DNA of 53,592 bases from positions 1 through 53,592 of the forward strand of contig CAAGKM010000002.1 in assembly GCA_900770395.1 (NCBI GenBank), given 5' to 3'. A model generated the notes under the pieces. That model was not told where the DNA came from, did not search any database, and saw only the letters and a program-made list of their open reading frames with translations. Positions 15,529 to 25,005 of this stretch are shown here, piece by piece. Source of the DNA: an uncultured Prevotella sp. Lineage in GTDB: Bacteria; Bacteroidota; Bacteroidia; Bacteroidales; Bacteroidaceae. Positions within the stretch are counted from its first letter, which is position 1; every line of letters begins with the position of its first letter. A program made the position numbers and the translations under genes.

Positions 15529-16908
15529 ATGAGCAATAAACAAGCAACATTAGATTTAGGAACCAAACCGGTGGGCAAATTGCTGTTGCAATATGCCCTG
15601 CCGGCAATTATAGCCATGACCGCCTCATCGCTCTACAACATGGTGGACAGCGTGTTCATAGGTCAGGGTGTGGGGGCAATGGCTATCGCCGGACTTGCGG
15701 TGACTTTCCCGTTTATGAATCTCAGCGCAGCCTTCGGTGCCGCCATCGGCATAGGCTCGTCGGCACTGCTGTCGGTGAAGCTCGGACAGAAGGACTACTC
15801 CATAGCACAAAGGATATTGGGCAACAACGTGACGCTGAACATCATCGTGGGAATAATGCTCACCGTGGTGGGACTGCTGTTTCTCGACCCCATACTGCTG
15901 TTTTTCGGAGCATCGGAGCAGACCCTGCCCTACGCCCGTGAGTATATGGAGGTGATTCTTCTCGGCAATGCCGTGACCCATCTTTATTTAGGCATGAACG
16001 CCATGCTGCGCGCAGCCAGCAAGCCGCGCCAGGCTATGTATGCCACAATATTTACGGTGCTGCTCAACACCGCGCTCGACCCGCTGTTTATCTACACATT
16101 CCAGATGGGAATACGTGGAGCGGCAGTAGCCACAATACTGTCACAAAGCGTTGCGCTGATGTGGCAGTTCCGCCTGTTCAGCAACAGGCAGGAGCTGCTC
16201 CACCTCAAGCGTGGCATCTACGGATTGAAGAGCCACATCGTGAAGAACATCATCGCCATAGGCATGTCGCCGTTTGCCATGAACGTGTGCGCCTGCGTGG
16301 TGGTGATATTCATCAACAACGGACTGCAGCGTCACGGCGGCGACATGGCAATAGGCGCCTACGGAATAGTGAACCGCATAGCCTTCGTGTTCGTGATGAT
16401 ATGCATGGGACTGAACCAGGGCATGCAGCCGATAGCAGGCTACAACTACGGGGCACGGCTGCACGACCGTCTGATGCGAGTGCTGAAGCTGGCTATAATA
16501 TCGGCAACGGTAATCACCACAACGGGATTTCTCGTGGCAATGCTCGCGCCGCGCATCTGCGTGAGCCTATTCACACACGACGAGGAGCTGATAACAATCT
16601 CGGTGAAGGTGATGCGCATCATCATGTGCATGTTCCCCATCGTGGGCTATCAGATGGTGATAACCAACTTCTTCCAGAGCATAGGCAAGGCAAAGGTGAG
16701 CATATTCCTCTCGCTGTCGCGCCAGCTGATATTCCTGCTGCCGCCGCTCATCATACTGCCGCAGTTCTGGGGCATCGACGGCATACTGTGGAGCATGCCG
16801 CTGAGCGACCTCATGGCAGCCATAGTGACAGCCGTAATCATGACGCTCTACGTGAGGCGCATAAAGGCAAAACAGCCGGCAGCGGCAACAATCAATCATG
16901 CACAATAA
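15529..16908 (+). CDS. MATE-family efflux transporter
   Basis: This 459-residue inner-membrane protein has about 12 hydrophobic segments in two homologous halves. The N-terminal LPAIIAMTASSLYNMVDSVFIG is typical of the family, which exports drugs and other cationic compounds in exchange for Na+ or H+. The second half starts near GMSPFAMNVCACVVV, and GLNQGMQPIAGYNYG is another family landmark. The substrate is unknown. The cytidylate-kinase-like gene starts 20 bases after the stop, so the two are likely co-transcribed. Confidence 0.93.
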   Translation: MSNKQATLDLGTKPVGKLLLQYALPAIIAMTASSLYNMVDSVFIGQGVGAMAIAGLAVTFPFMNLSAAFGAAIGIGSSALLSVKLGQKDYSIAQRILGNNVTLNIIVGIMLTVVGLLFLDPILLFFGASEQTLPYAREYMEVILLGNAVTHLYLGMNAMLRAASKPRQAMYATIFTVLLNTALDPLFIYTFQMGIRGAAVATILSQSVALMWQFRLFSNRQELLHLKRGIYGLKSHIVKNIIAIGMSPFAMNVCACVVVIFINNGLQRHGGDMAIGAYGIVNRIAFVFVMICMGLNQGMQPIAGYNYGARLHDRLMRVLKLAIISATVITTTGFLVAMLAPRICVSLFTHDEELITISVKVMRIIMCMFPIVGYQMVITNFFQSIGKAKVSIFLSLSRQLIFLLPPLIILPQFWGIDGILWSMPLSDLMAAIVTAVIMTLYVRRIKAKQPAAATINHAQ

Positions 16909-16928
16909 CTTAAAGACACTATAACGAT

Positions 16929-17558
16929 ATGGAACAAGACAAAATCATTATCAACATCGGCCGCAGGATAGGCAGCGGCGGCAAAGTGATAGCCAGACTG
17001 CTGGCAGAGCGGTTCGGCTGCAAGTTCTACGACCAGGAGCTGCTCAACCTTGCAGCCAAGGAGAGCGGATTCTGCGAGGAGTTTTTCCGTCAGAACGACG
17101 AGCGCAAGGGATTCTTCCGCAACTTGTTTCATATCCACACGCCGTTTGTGAGCGACAACAGTTTCTATCAGAACGACTTCTCGCAGGAGAGCCTGTTCAA
17201 GATTCAGAGCGATGTGATACGCAAGGCTGCCGATGAGGGACCGTGCGTGTTTGTGGGGCGATGCGCCGACTATGTGCTTCGCGACAATCACAACTGCTTC
17301 AGCGTGTTTGTCACCGCCAGCATGGAATCAAGAGTGGCAGCGGTGGCAAGCCGCAGGATGTGTGATGAGAAGGAGGCACAAAAGCTTATTGAGCACGGTG
17401 AGCGGCAGCGTGCCGAATACTACAATTACTACACCGGCAAGCGGTGGGGCGACAGCGCAAGCTACGACCTGTGCATCAGCACCGACATACTGGGCGTGGA
17501 GGCAACGGCGAAAGTGATTGAGGACGTGATACGGCGAAAAGTGAGGAGTGTGGAGTGA
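16929..17558 (+). CDS. Cytidylate kinase-like family protein
   Basis: This 209-residue P-loop protein begins with strand IIINIGRRIGSGGKVIARLLAE, the nucleotide-binding loop of the Cytidylate_kin2-type family. FVGRCADYVL, FVTASMESRV and YYNYYTGKRWG are further motifs of that family. It may phosphorylate a nucleoside monophosphate, but it is not the housekeeping CMP kinase and its substrate is unproven. The last residues (VRSVE) and the stop codon are encoded in a GGAGTTA-family repeat, so the C-terminus probably results from repeat insertion. Confidence 0.85.
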   Translation: MEQDKIIINIGRRIGSGGKVIARLLAERFGCKFYDQELLNLAAKESGFCEEFFRQNDERKGFFRNLFHIHTPFVSDNSFYQNDFSQESLFKIQSDVIRKAADEGPCVFVGRCADYVLRDNHNCFSVFVTASMESRVAAVASRRMCDEKEAQKLIEHGERQRAEYYNYYTGKRWGDSASYDLCISTDILGVEATAKVIEDVIRRKVRSVE

Positions 17559-17646
17559 GGAGTTAGGAGTTAGGAGTTAGCTGCGCATAGATTGTTCGGA
17601 AAAAACATTTCACTCCACACTCCTCACTCCACACTCCTAACTCCAC
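17544..17646. repeat. Long inverted repeat, GGAGTTA family, copy 2
   Basis: The arms pair exactly over 20 bases (17544-17563 with 17619-17638), with further partial pairing outside and inside. The sequence is built of GTGTGGAGTGAGGAGT and AGTTAGG units. It starts within the preceding coding region, provides its stop codon and probably terminates the MATE operon. Confidence 0.88.
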
Positions 17647-17701
17647 ACTGAAAAAATTTATATAGAACTTACACCTTTATTATAATAATAGAACTAAGAA
17701 G

Positions 17702-18859
17702 ATGAAGAAAATTTTGTTATTGGGCTCAGGCGAACTGGGCAAAGAGTTTGTGATTGCGGCTAAGCGCGCCGGTGTTTATGTTGTGGCTTGCGACAGATAC
17801 AATGATGCCCCTGCCATGCAGGTGGCAGACGAGCGCGAGGTGTTCTCGATGCTCGACGGCGATGCGCTCGACGCAGTGGTTAGGAAGCACCAACCCGACA
17901 TTATCGTGCCAGAGATTGAGGCAATACGCACCGAAAGGCTCTTCGCCTTCGAGGAGCAGGGCATTCAGGTGGTACCGTCGGCACGCGCCGTCAACTACAC
18001 CATGAACCGCAAGGCCATCCGCGACCTTGCATCAAAGGAGCTCGGGCTGCGCACAGCAAAATATTTCTATGCAAAAACTTTCGCAGAGATGCAGGAGGCA
18101 AGCCGCGAGATTGGTTTCCCATGCGTGGTTAAGCCGCTGATGTCGTCTTCCGGTCACGGTCAGAGCACGGTGACACGTCCCGAGGACCTCGAAAAGGCAT
18201 TCAACGATGCCATGGAGGGTAGCCGCGGCGACGTGAAGGAGGTAATCATCGAGGAGTTCATCCACTTTGAGAGCGAGTTCACACTGCTCACCGTCACACA
18301 AAAAGACGGCCCCACCCTGTTCTGCCCGCCAATAGGACACGTGCAGAAGGGCGGCGACTACCGTGAGAGCTGGCAGCCATACGCCATTTCGGAAGAAGGA
18401 CTGAAGCAGGCACAGATGATGGCAGAGAAGGTGACCGCCGCACTCACCGGCGCAGGCATCTGGGGTGTTGAGTTCTTCCTCACAAAGGAAGGCGAAGTTA
18501 TCTTCTCCGAGCTGTCTCCACGGCCGCACGACACTGGCATGGTGACCCTCGGCCACACCACCAACCTATCAGAGTTTGAGCTTCACCTGCGTGCCGTTCT
18601 CGGTCTGCCAATAGCCGGCATACATCTTGAGCACGCCGGAGCAAGTGCCGTGGTTCTCTCGCCTGTTGAGTCAGACAAGCCGCTTGAGTACAACCTCGTT
18701 GATGCCCTGAAGGAAGACCACACCCGCATCCGCATCTTCGGCAAGCCCGAGGCTCACGTGGGCCGCCGCATGGGTGTAGTGCTCTGCTACGGTGAGGTGG
18801 ATGCCGACATCAATGCCCTGCGCGACAAGGCAAAGCGTCTGGCAGATACTATCCTTTAA
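17702..18859 (+). CDS. purT: Formate-dependent phosphoribosylglycinamide formyltransferase
   Basis: This 385-residue ATP-grasp enzyme uses formate and ATP to formylate GAR in the third step of purine synthesis, independent of folate. It starts MKKILLLGSGELGKEF, the PurT N-terminal motif, and continues with DRYNDAPAMQVAD. Family segments VVKPLMSSSGHGQS (nucleotide binding), WGVEFFLTK and FSELSPRPHDTGMVTL are all present. The length is normal. It stands alone between two repeat elements, with no clear TAnnTTTG box visible upstream. Confidence 0.96.
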   Translation: MKKILLLGSGELGKEFVIAAKRAGVYVVACDRYNDAPAMQVADEREVFSMLDGDALDAVVRKHQPDIIVPEIEAIRTERLFAFEEQGIQVVPSARAVNYTMNRKAIRDLASKELGLRTAKYFYAKTFAEMQEASREIGFPCVVKPLMSSSGHGQSTVTRPEDLEKAFNDAMEGSRGDVKEVIIEEFIHFESEFTLLTVTQKDGPTLFCPPIGHVQKGGDYRESWQPYAISEEGLKQAQMMAEKVTAALTGAGIWGVEFFLTKEGEVIFSELSPRPHDTGMVTLGHTTNLSEFELHLRAVLGLPIAGIHLEHAGASAVVLSPVESDKPLEYNLVDALKEDHTRIRIFGKPEAHVGRRMGVVLCYGEVDADINALRDKAKRLADTIL

Positions 18860-18903
18860 GAAACAAAAAGGAGGTGTGTCAAAAAACAACCTCCTACTTA
18901 CTT

Positions 18904-18990
18904 TTAGGCACGGATTACACGGAATACACAGTTTAGTAAAAAAATCTGTGACATCCGTGTAATCCGTGCCTAATTTATGTCATTATGATT
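18904..18990. repeat. Inverted repeat, CACGGATTACACGGA family, copy 2
   Basis: A 20-bp perfect inverted repeat (18904-18923 with 18954-18973) is followed by the same flank as copy 1 at 15206-15296. It lies between convergent purT and meaB. The shared flank overlaps the meaB 3' end, so the terminal Ser codon and stop codon of MeaB come from the element. Confidence 0.92.
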
Positions 18991-20080
18991 TGCTCTTGAA
19001 ATATATGTCGAGCAGGTCACCTGCCGCAGCAAAACTTGTCTTATGTCCTTGCAGAACGGTCTGCTCAGCCTCCTGCAACTGCTGACGGATGACAGCATTG
19101 TTGTAGAATGACGAGCGCATCTGCTCATTGATGGTCTCATACATCCAGTATTTGCTCTGCTCGTTACGGCGGTGAACGAAGTAGCCGTTGCTACGCACAA
19201 AGTCGAAGTACTGGTAAATCATGTCCCATATCTCCTTTACGCCTGTGCCGTAGAATCCGCTGTAGCACATCACCTTTGGAGTCCAGCCGCTCTCCGGCAT
19301 TGGGAAGAAATGGAGCGCATTGCGGAAGTTGGTAGCAGCCAGCTGACAGCGGTCCACGTTGTCGCCGTCACATTTGTTGATGACGATTCCGTCGGAAATC
19401 TCCATAATACCGCGCTTTATTCCCTGCAACTCATCGCCTGTGCCCGCAACTTGTATAAGCAGGAAGAAATCCACCATGGAGTGACATGCTGTCTCGCTCT
19501 GCCCCACTCCGACAGTCTCAACAAACACCTTGTCGAATCCGGCAGCCTCGCAGAGGATTATTGTCTCACGCGTCTTGCGTGCCACACCACCTAAAGAGCC
19601 TGCCGATGGTGAAGGGCGTATGAAAGAGTCTGGATGCTGCGCCAGCTTCTCCATGCGTGTCTTATCACCAAGAATACTGCCTTTGGTGCGTTCGCTCGAA
19701 GGGTCGATGGCAAGCACAGCCAGTTTGCCACCGTGCTCTTTAAGAATATGCATTCCAAACTCGTCGATACTTGTCGACTTACCTGCCCCCGGCACACCGC
19801 TGATGCCAATTCTCACGGAGTTGCCGCTATATGGCAGACATTTCTCTATCACCTCCTGTGCCTTGGCATAGTGATCAGGATGGATACTCTCAATGAGGGT
19901 CACAGCACGGCTGAGTACAGTTACATCACCTTTGACAATCCCCTCAACCATCTCACCCACCGACAACTCACGGCGCTTAACACGCTGACGCTTCAGGTAA
20001 GGATTAATGATTGACGGCTGTTCCACACCGTTGTTCACGGTCAGTCCCTTATATTGTTCGTTGTTCTCTGGATGGTCCAT
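18983..20080 (-). CDS. meaB: Methylmalonyl-CoA mutase-associated GTPase
   Basis: This 365-residue G3E-type P-loop GTPase protects and loads methylmalonyl-CoA mutase with its B12 cofactor. The Walker A motif is GVPGAGKSTS, with AIDPSSERTKGSILGDKTRM and ETVGVGQSE as family motifs and the base-recognition NKCDGDN. The mutase subunits are not in this window, although the enzyme fits the succinate-to-propionate route common in this order. The last codons overlap a repeat element. A GGAGTTA-type repeat separates it from rsgA-frr upstream. Confidence 0.95.
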   Translation of the reverse strand: MDHPENNEQYKGLTVNNGVEQPSIINPYLKRQRVKRRELSVGEMVEGIVKGDVTVLSRAVTLIESIHPDHYAKAQEVIEKCLPYSGNSVRIGISGVPGAGKSTSIDEFGMHILKEHGGKLAVLAIDPSSERTKGSILGDKTRMEKLAQHPDSFIRPSPSAGSLGGVARKTRETIILCEAAGFDKVFVETVGVGQSETACHSMVDFFLLIQVAGTGDELQGIKRGIMEISDGIVINKCDGDNVDRCQLAATNFRNALHFFPMPESGWTPKVMCYSGFYGTGVKEIWDMIYQYFDFVRSNGYFVHRRNEQSKYWMYETINEQMRSSFYNNAVIRQQLQEAEQTVLQGHKTSFAAAGDLLDIYFKSKS

Positions 20081-20106
20081 AGTTTTTATTTTTAATGTAT
20101 TTATAT

Positions 20107-20229
20107 GGAGTAAAAAGGAGATAGAAGAAGTTAAAGGGAGTTAGGGGACGAATGTCTTTCCCGTGATAACTGCATCATTACTAATGTCCTTTAACTTCTC
20201 CTATCTCCTTTTAACTCCTCCTAACTCCT
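20107..20229. repeat. Long inverted repeat, GGAGTTA family, copy 3
   Basis: The left arm (20107-20149) and right arm (20185-20229) pair over about 40 bases with a few mismatches and small bulges. The units are GGAGTTA, AAGGAGATAG and AGAAGTTAAAGG. It lies between rsgA and meaB, both on the reverse strand, and probably separates their transcripts. Confidence 0.85.
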
Positions 20230-20239
20230 TGACATACCC

Positions 20240-21184
20240 TTAATACGCTTCCCTATATTTGTTCTCGTCCTTGTCGTTGAGCATCGACAGGTATGACTGG
20301 TATCGGCTTTGCGCTATATAGTGCTCCTCCACAGCCTTTTGCACAGCACAGCCCGGCTCGTGGGTGTGGGTGCAGTTGCTGAAGCGGCAGTCCTTTGCAA
20401 AATGGAATATGTCGCGGAAATAGCTTGTAAGCTCTTCCGGTTCAATGTCGAATGTTCCGAAGCCCTTGATGCCCGGAGTGTCGATGATGTAGCCACCCTC
20501 AGGCAGCTCCAGCATCTCGCTGAAGGTGGTGGTGTGCATGCCTGTGTTGTGGGCATCGCTTATCTCTGCTGTGCGCTGGTTGGCGTGGGGCAGCAGACGG
20601 TTGATGAGTGTCGACTTGCCCACACCGCTGTTGCCGCTGAGCACACTTGTCTTGTCGCGCATCATGTCAAGCACTTTATCTGTACCCTCACCCGTCTCCG
20701 CACTTATCGCCACACACTCATAGCCCACGGTGCGGTAAAGCTCCATCATCATCTCCTGCAGATGCAACTCTTCCTCATCAAGCAGGTCGGTCTTGTTGAA
20801 CACCAACACCACAGGAATTCTGTAAGCCTCCGCCGATGCGAGGAAGCGGTCGATAAACGTGAGACTTGTCTGTGGATAGTTAACCGTAACCACCAACAGG
20901 GCAAGGTCCACATTTGCCGCAATGATGTGACTTTGCTTCGACAAGTTCTGCGACTTGCGTATGATGTAGTTCTTGCGGTCGTGGATGGCGGTGATAAACG
21001 CCGTTCCCTCCTGATTTGGCAATATGTCCACAACATCACCAACAGCCACGGGGTTGGTGCTGCGTATGCCCTTGAGCCTGAAGTTTCCCTTTATCTTGCA
21101 GTCAATGGTGCTGCCGTTGTCAAGACGCACGGTGTACCAATAACCGGTGTTCTTTATCACCAATCCCTGCAGCTTTTGCTCCAT
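20240..21184 (-). CDS. rsgA: Ribosome small-subunit-dependent GTPase A
   Basis: This 314-residue circularly permuted GTPase acts in late maturation of the 30S subunit. The N-terminal OB fold (about 1-75) is followed by NKTDLL (G4), then the P-loop SGNSGVGKSTLIN and the switch DTPGIKGF in the permuted order typical of RsgA. A zinc-binding C-terminal region has CRFSNCTHTHEPGC. It starts 13 bases after frr on the same strand, so the two are co-transcribed from the promoter upstream of frr. Confidence 0.96.
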   Translation of the reverse strand: MEQKLQGLVIKNTGYWYTVRLDNGSTIDCKIKGNFRLKGIRSTNPVAVGDVVDILPNQEGTAFITAIHDRKNYIIRKSQNLSKQSHIIAANVDLALLVVTVNYPQTSLTFIDRFLASAEAYRIPVVLVFNKTDLLDEEELHLQEMMMELYRTVGYECVAISAETGEGTDKVLDMMRDKTSVLSGNSGVGKSTLINRLLPHANQRTAEISDAHNTGMHTTTFSEMLELPEGGYIIDTPGIKGFGTFDIEPEELTSYFRDIFHFAKDCRFSNCTHTHEPGCAVQKAVEEHYIAQSRYQSYLSMLNDKDENKYREAY

Positions 21185-21197
21185 AGTGCCGTCACAC

Positions 21198-21758
21198 TTA
21201 TACGGTCATAATTTCCTTGTTCTTTGCCTCCAACAGGTCGTCAACCTTCTTTATCATCTTGTCGTGAATCTTCTGGAGCTTGTCCTCAGCATCCTTCTCC
21301 ATATCCTCACCAAGACCGTCCTTGATGGCTTTCTTCAGCTTATCCTTCACGTCGGCACGTGTGCCACGTATCTGCACCTTTATCTTCTCACCTTCCTTGT
21401 TGCACTGCTTTGCAAGCTCGCGGCGGCGTTCCTCAGTGGGCTGCGGTATGCCGAGGCGTATAATCTCGCCGTTGTTCTCGGGAGTGATGCCCACCTCAGA
21501 GTTGATGATGGCTTTCTCAATGTCGCGTATCTGCTTCTTGTCCCAAGGACGGATAGCAATGGTGCGCGCATCGGGGCACGACACATTTGCCACCTGGTTG
21601 AGTGGCACCATCGAGCCATAGCTCTCCACTCTCACACCGTCGAGAATAGCCACGTTTGCCCTGCCGGCACGAACGCGTGCCAAAGCCTCGTCAAGATACA
21701 TCACTGCCATTTCCATTTTCTCCTCGGCCTGAGCCAGAGTCTCTTTTACATCTATCAT
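21198..21758 (-). CDS. frr: Ribosome recycling factor
   Basis: This 186-residue protein has the normal length and motifs of RRF, including RAGRANVAILDGVRVE, VNYG-equivalent SYGSMVPLNQVANV, and PQPTEERRRELAKQ near the hinge. It splits post-termination ribosomes together with EF-G. It is the first gene of an operon with rsgA and has a well-formed promoter upstream. Confidence 0.97.
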   Translation of the reverse strand: MIDVKETLAQAEEKMEMAVMYLDEALARVRAGRANVAILDGVRVESYGSMVPLNQVANVSCPDARTIAIRPWDKKQIRDIEKAIINSEVGITPENNGEIIRLGIPQPTEERRRELAKQCNKEGEKIKVQIRGTRADVKDKLKKAIKDGLGEDMEKDAEDKLQKIHDKMIKKVDDLLEAKNKEIMTV

Positions 21759-21803
21759 ACTTGTGGTTTTAAATTATTGTTGTTTGTTTTTATATTTCAT
21801 CTG

Positions 21804-21834
21804 CAAATGTAATAAGAATATTTGAAACAGCAAA
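21804..21834 (-). promoter_or_regulatory. Promoter of frr-rsgA
   Basis: On the reverse strand TTTG (21831-21834) is followed by 19 bases and TACATTTG (21804-21811). Transcription would start near 21797, about 40 bases before frr. Confidence 0.8.
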
Positions 21835-21891
21835 GAAAAAGTGAGAAAAATGGGGGAAAAGTAGAGTAAAAAACAAATTATCTTCAAAAAA

Positions 21892-21923
21892 TTTGGAAGA
21901 TTAACAAAAAATGTTTATCTTTG
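21892..21923 (+). promoter_or_regulatory. Promoter of the sensor kinase cluster
   Basis: TTTG (21892-21895), 20 bases, then TATCTTTG (21916-21923) matches the Bacteroidota consensus. It lies 81 bases before the first kinase gene. No other promoter is obvious before the AraC gene, so the three genes probably form one transcript. Confidence 0.8.
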
Positions 21924-22004
21924 CCCGAAGTTTCGGCTTGCTGTTGAATTGGGGTGAATAAAATGTTTCGACTCATCCGAACATAAAAACTTTAAACTGT
22001 ATTA

Positions 22005-24983
22005 ATGCTCGTAATAAGATATATAGTAGTTTTGATTGTTGTTATAACCTGTGGCACGCAAAGCTCACAGGCACAAGAGCTACAGGAGAGGACCTACAGC
22101 GACAACAGTCCCCTAATCTTTGAGGATGCATGGGATTATTGGCCATTTGCATTCGCAAACGAAGACGGCGACCCCAACGGCTATAATATCGACATCATGA
22201 AGCTGATGCTCAACAAGCTTAACATACCATACGTTATAAGACTGAAGCATTACGGACAGGTGAGACAGGACATCCAGAACGGCAGTGCCGATTTGACATG
22301 CGCCCTAAAAGCCGACTACAACAACGACATTGGCATCTATGGCAATGCGGTGCTCACACAGCTCACCCACAGCGTGCTCTCACCCAAAAAGCAGGCTGTG
22401 ACAATCCGAACACTCAACGACCTTAGAAATCATGCCGCATACGTTCACTCCAACGGTTTTCTGCACAATCTCATGAAGCAAAACGCATTGGAAAACAGCG
22501 CACTGCCATATAATGACATGAAGGAGCTGTGTCTCAACATAAACAAGACCGACAGCGGCAAGGTTATTTTCAACACGCAGGCACTGCAGTGGCTCATCAA
22601 CAAATATCACCTTGACAATGTACGGCTTACTCCGATGAACATACCATACGCCGAATATCATTTTGTATCAAGGGACACTGTTTTGCTTGCCCGCTTAGAC
22701 AGTCTGTACGAGGTAATGGCAACCAACAACGAGTTTAAGGGCATTCAGGACAAATGGCTGCGCAACAACAAAAACAGCAAGGACACAAGACTTTCTGACA
22801 TATCTTTCACCACTATCACATTTTCCGTCACAATTATCCTTATTATATTGGTGACTGTGTACTACAGGATAAGAATAAGAAATGTCAACCAGTCAAACAG
22901 CAAGTCGCTACAGATGTTCTCACTATATATGGAATCATCGAGAACATCGTTGTGGATATACGACGTGCGACAAAACATGTTCAAGTTTCTCGACTCCACA
23001 GGCGACATGAAAGGCATAGACTATACACCATCCATGTTTGCCATGTTCTATGACTCCAACGACTTTGTGACGGTAATGAAGGAGATAGACAATGTGAAAA
23101 AAGGCAAGCCAAGCAAAGAAAAGCTGCAAGTAAGATGGCATCTGCTCAGCAATTTCCGCAACGTGCTTTACTACAATCTGAGCATTGTCGTACTAACAGA
23201 GACAAACGGTAAGCCCACTATGCTGCTGGGAGTACAGCATGACGTGACAGAGAAGACTCTTGACACACGCCACGTAATGGACATACACATCAGGTTCAAG
23301 ACATTGTTCGACTCAATGATTATGGACGTGTTCCAGTTTGACAACAAAGGAACGCTTGTCAACCTCAACGACCATGCCTTGAGCACATTTGAGATACAAG
23401 ACAAAGACATGGTGCTGCAGCAAAAATATAATATCAAGGATATGGCTGTGTGCTGTCCTGATGTGGAATATGTGTGCACAATTACTGATTGCGTGAAGGC
23501 GAACCGCAGCAACACGGACAAAGCGCATATCCTGCCCAACCGCACAATGTATTACGAAAGCATATCGCTGCCTATCATCAATAAAGAAGGTACATATAAC
23601 GGAAAGTTTGAGGTAGGCAGAGAGATGACAGACATTGTTGAAAGTCTGCATCACGTACATGAGCAGATAGAGAAACTTTACTCCCTCACCTCCACTCTCA
23701 ACCAGCTGCAGGTAAGTGTGGACAGAGCGCTTCTGGAATCGGATGCCTATCAGGCAAAATATGATGTTAAAAGCCGCTGTCTCACTTTTGAGAGGGGCAG
23801 CAGAACGATTATCATGACCGAGATGGACTGCCTTTTCATGCTGAATGCACAATGGCGTGACAGGGCAATGCGCATGCTGAAGCAGATGAACCGCGGCGCC
23901 AACAAAACTTTCAACGGACAATTCTGCACACTGCTCCGCAACAGCAGCGGCAATCCTATTTATTATAGTCTGGACGCAATACCAATGCTCGATGCTGACG
24001 GTAACGTGGCATATTATTACTGTCTGCTGCGCGACCGCACCGAGAGAATTGTCACAAGCCAACAGATGGCAGCCAAGACCGAGAAGGCACAGGAGACAGA
24101 ACGACTGCAAAACTTCTTCATACGCAACATGAACTATGAGATACGCACACCGCTTAACTCAATCAAGGGATTTGCAGAGATGCTTATCAACAGCGACGAC
24201 GCAGAGGAGGAGCAGGTGTTCGTGAGCGAAGTAAAAAACAACACCAACAATTTGCTTAAGCTTGTAGATGACGTGCTGCTTCTGTCGCGCCTTGAGGCCA
24301 ATATCCAGGAGTTCAATTATGAGAGCATTGATGTGGTGGGAATATTTAACGCACAATGTCAGATGGGATGGGAAAGCTCACTGCGTCCGGAAGTGCGCGG
24401 CATAATAGAATGCAACTACGACATGCTCTACGGATCTGTAGATGTAAGCTGCATCGGGTTGCTGTTCTCCAGCCTGTGCTCACTTGCGGCACAATACACA
24501 TACAGAGGATACATCAAGGCGACTCTTGACTATCATCACGACAAGTTGCTTATTACCATAGCCGACACTGGCACAGGATTTGACAAGAACATGGCAGTAA
24601 CAATGTTCACGGCAGAACATGACGCGACCAAAGGCGACTACAGGACAGAACTGAAGCTGATGATATGCAAGCAGCTGGTAGAGAAATTCAACGGACAATT
24701 TGACATAGAGTCAGAAATCGGGAAAGGCTCCACCGTGTGGATTTCAATTCCATTCAAGGCCGAGCACGCAATTAGAAAAGATGTGGCAGAGACATCAGGC
24801 GAGAATCCGATATCCGACAACAGTGAGACAGCACAGACGCACAACGAGCTGGCACTGCTTAACGGCGACATTGACATCAACAGCCTGTCGGATGAGGATG
24901 CAGCAAGGCTGTTGGCAGAAAGTGGAATGTTAAAGACTGACAACAATGAGGGCGGTTCGTTCCTCGACTCCTTGGGATTTTAA
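22005..24983 (+). CDS. Sensor histidine kinase homologue lacking the phosphoacceptor His (pseudokinase)
   Basis: This 992-residue membrane protein has a signal peptide (about 1-23), a periplasmic type-3 solute-binding domain (about 35-255), one transmembrane helix (about 267-288), PAS-like regions, a HisKA-like helix pair and a HATPase-like domain. The H-box reads NMNYEIRTPLNSIKGF, with Tyr711 (TAT at 24135-24137) where the phosphorylated His should be. The ATPase domain keeps DTGTGF around Asp854, but the N-box has no usable Asn (GLLFSSLCSLAAQYT) and the G2 loop has lost its glycines (RTELKLMICKQL). An acidic tail of about 60 residues follows. It therefore probably cannot phosphorylate itself. 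It lies 22 bases before an intact paralogue, with which it may heterodimerise. Confidence 0.85.
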   Translation: MLVIRYIVVLIVVITCGTQSSQAQELQERTYSDNSPLIFEDAWDYWPFAFANEDGDPNGYNIDIMKLMLNKLNIPYVIRLKHYGQVRQDIQNGSADLTCALKADYNNDIGIYGNAVLTQLTHSVLSPKKQAVTIRTLNDLRNHAAYVHSNGFLHNLMKQNALENSALPYNDMKELCLNINKTDSGKVIFNTQALQWLINKYHLDNVRLTPMNIPYAEYHFVSRDTVLLARLDSLYEVMATNNEFKGIQDKWLRNNKNSKDTRLSDISFTTITFSVTIILIILVTVYYRIRIRNVNQSNSKSLQMFSLYMESSRTSLWIYDVRQNMFKFLDSTGDMKGIDYTPSMFAMFYDSNDFVTVMKEIDNVKKGKPSKEKLQVRWHLLSNFRNVLYYNLSIVVLTETNGKPTMLLGVQHDVTEKTLDTRHVMDIHIRFKTLFDSMIMDVFQFDNKGTLVNLNDHALSTFEIQDKDMVLQQKYNIKDMAVCCPDVEYVCTITDCVKANRSNTDKAHILPNRTMYYESISLPIINKEGTYNGKFEVGREMTDIVESLHHVHEQIEKLYSLTSTLNQLQVSVDRALLESDAYQAKYDVKSRCLTFERGSRTIIMTEMDCLFMLNAQWRDRAMRMLKQMNRGANKTFNGQFCTLLRNSSGNPIYYSLDAIPMLDADGNVAYYYCLLRDRTERIVTSQQMAAKTEKAQETERLQNFFIRNMNYEIRTPLNSIKGFAEMLINSDDAEEEQVFVSEVKNNTNNLLKLVDDVLLLSRLEANIQEFNYESIDVVGIFNAQCQMGWESSLRPEVRGIIECNYDMLYGSVDVSCIGLLFSSLCSLAAQYTYRGYIKATLDYHHDKLLITIADTGTGFDKNMAVTMFTAEHDATKGDYRTELKLMICKQLVEKFNGQFDIESEIGKGSTVWISIPFKAEHAIRKDVAETSGENPISDNSETAQTHNELALLNGDIDINSLSDEDAARLLAESGMLKTDNNEGGSFLDSLGF

Positions 24984-25005
24984 AAATAAGTAAAGACGAC
25001 ATTCG

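Noticed and set aside
20309..21211. 300-codon forward ORF opposite rsgA
   Set aside because: It is antisense to rsgA, whose GTPase motifs are complete.
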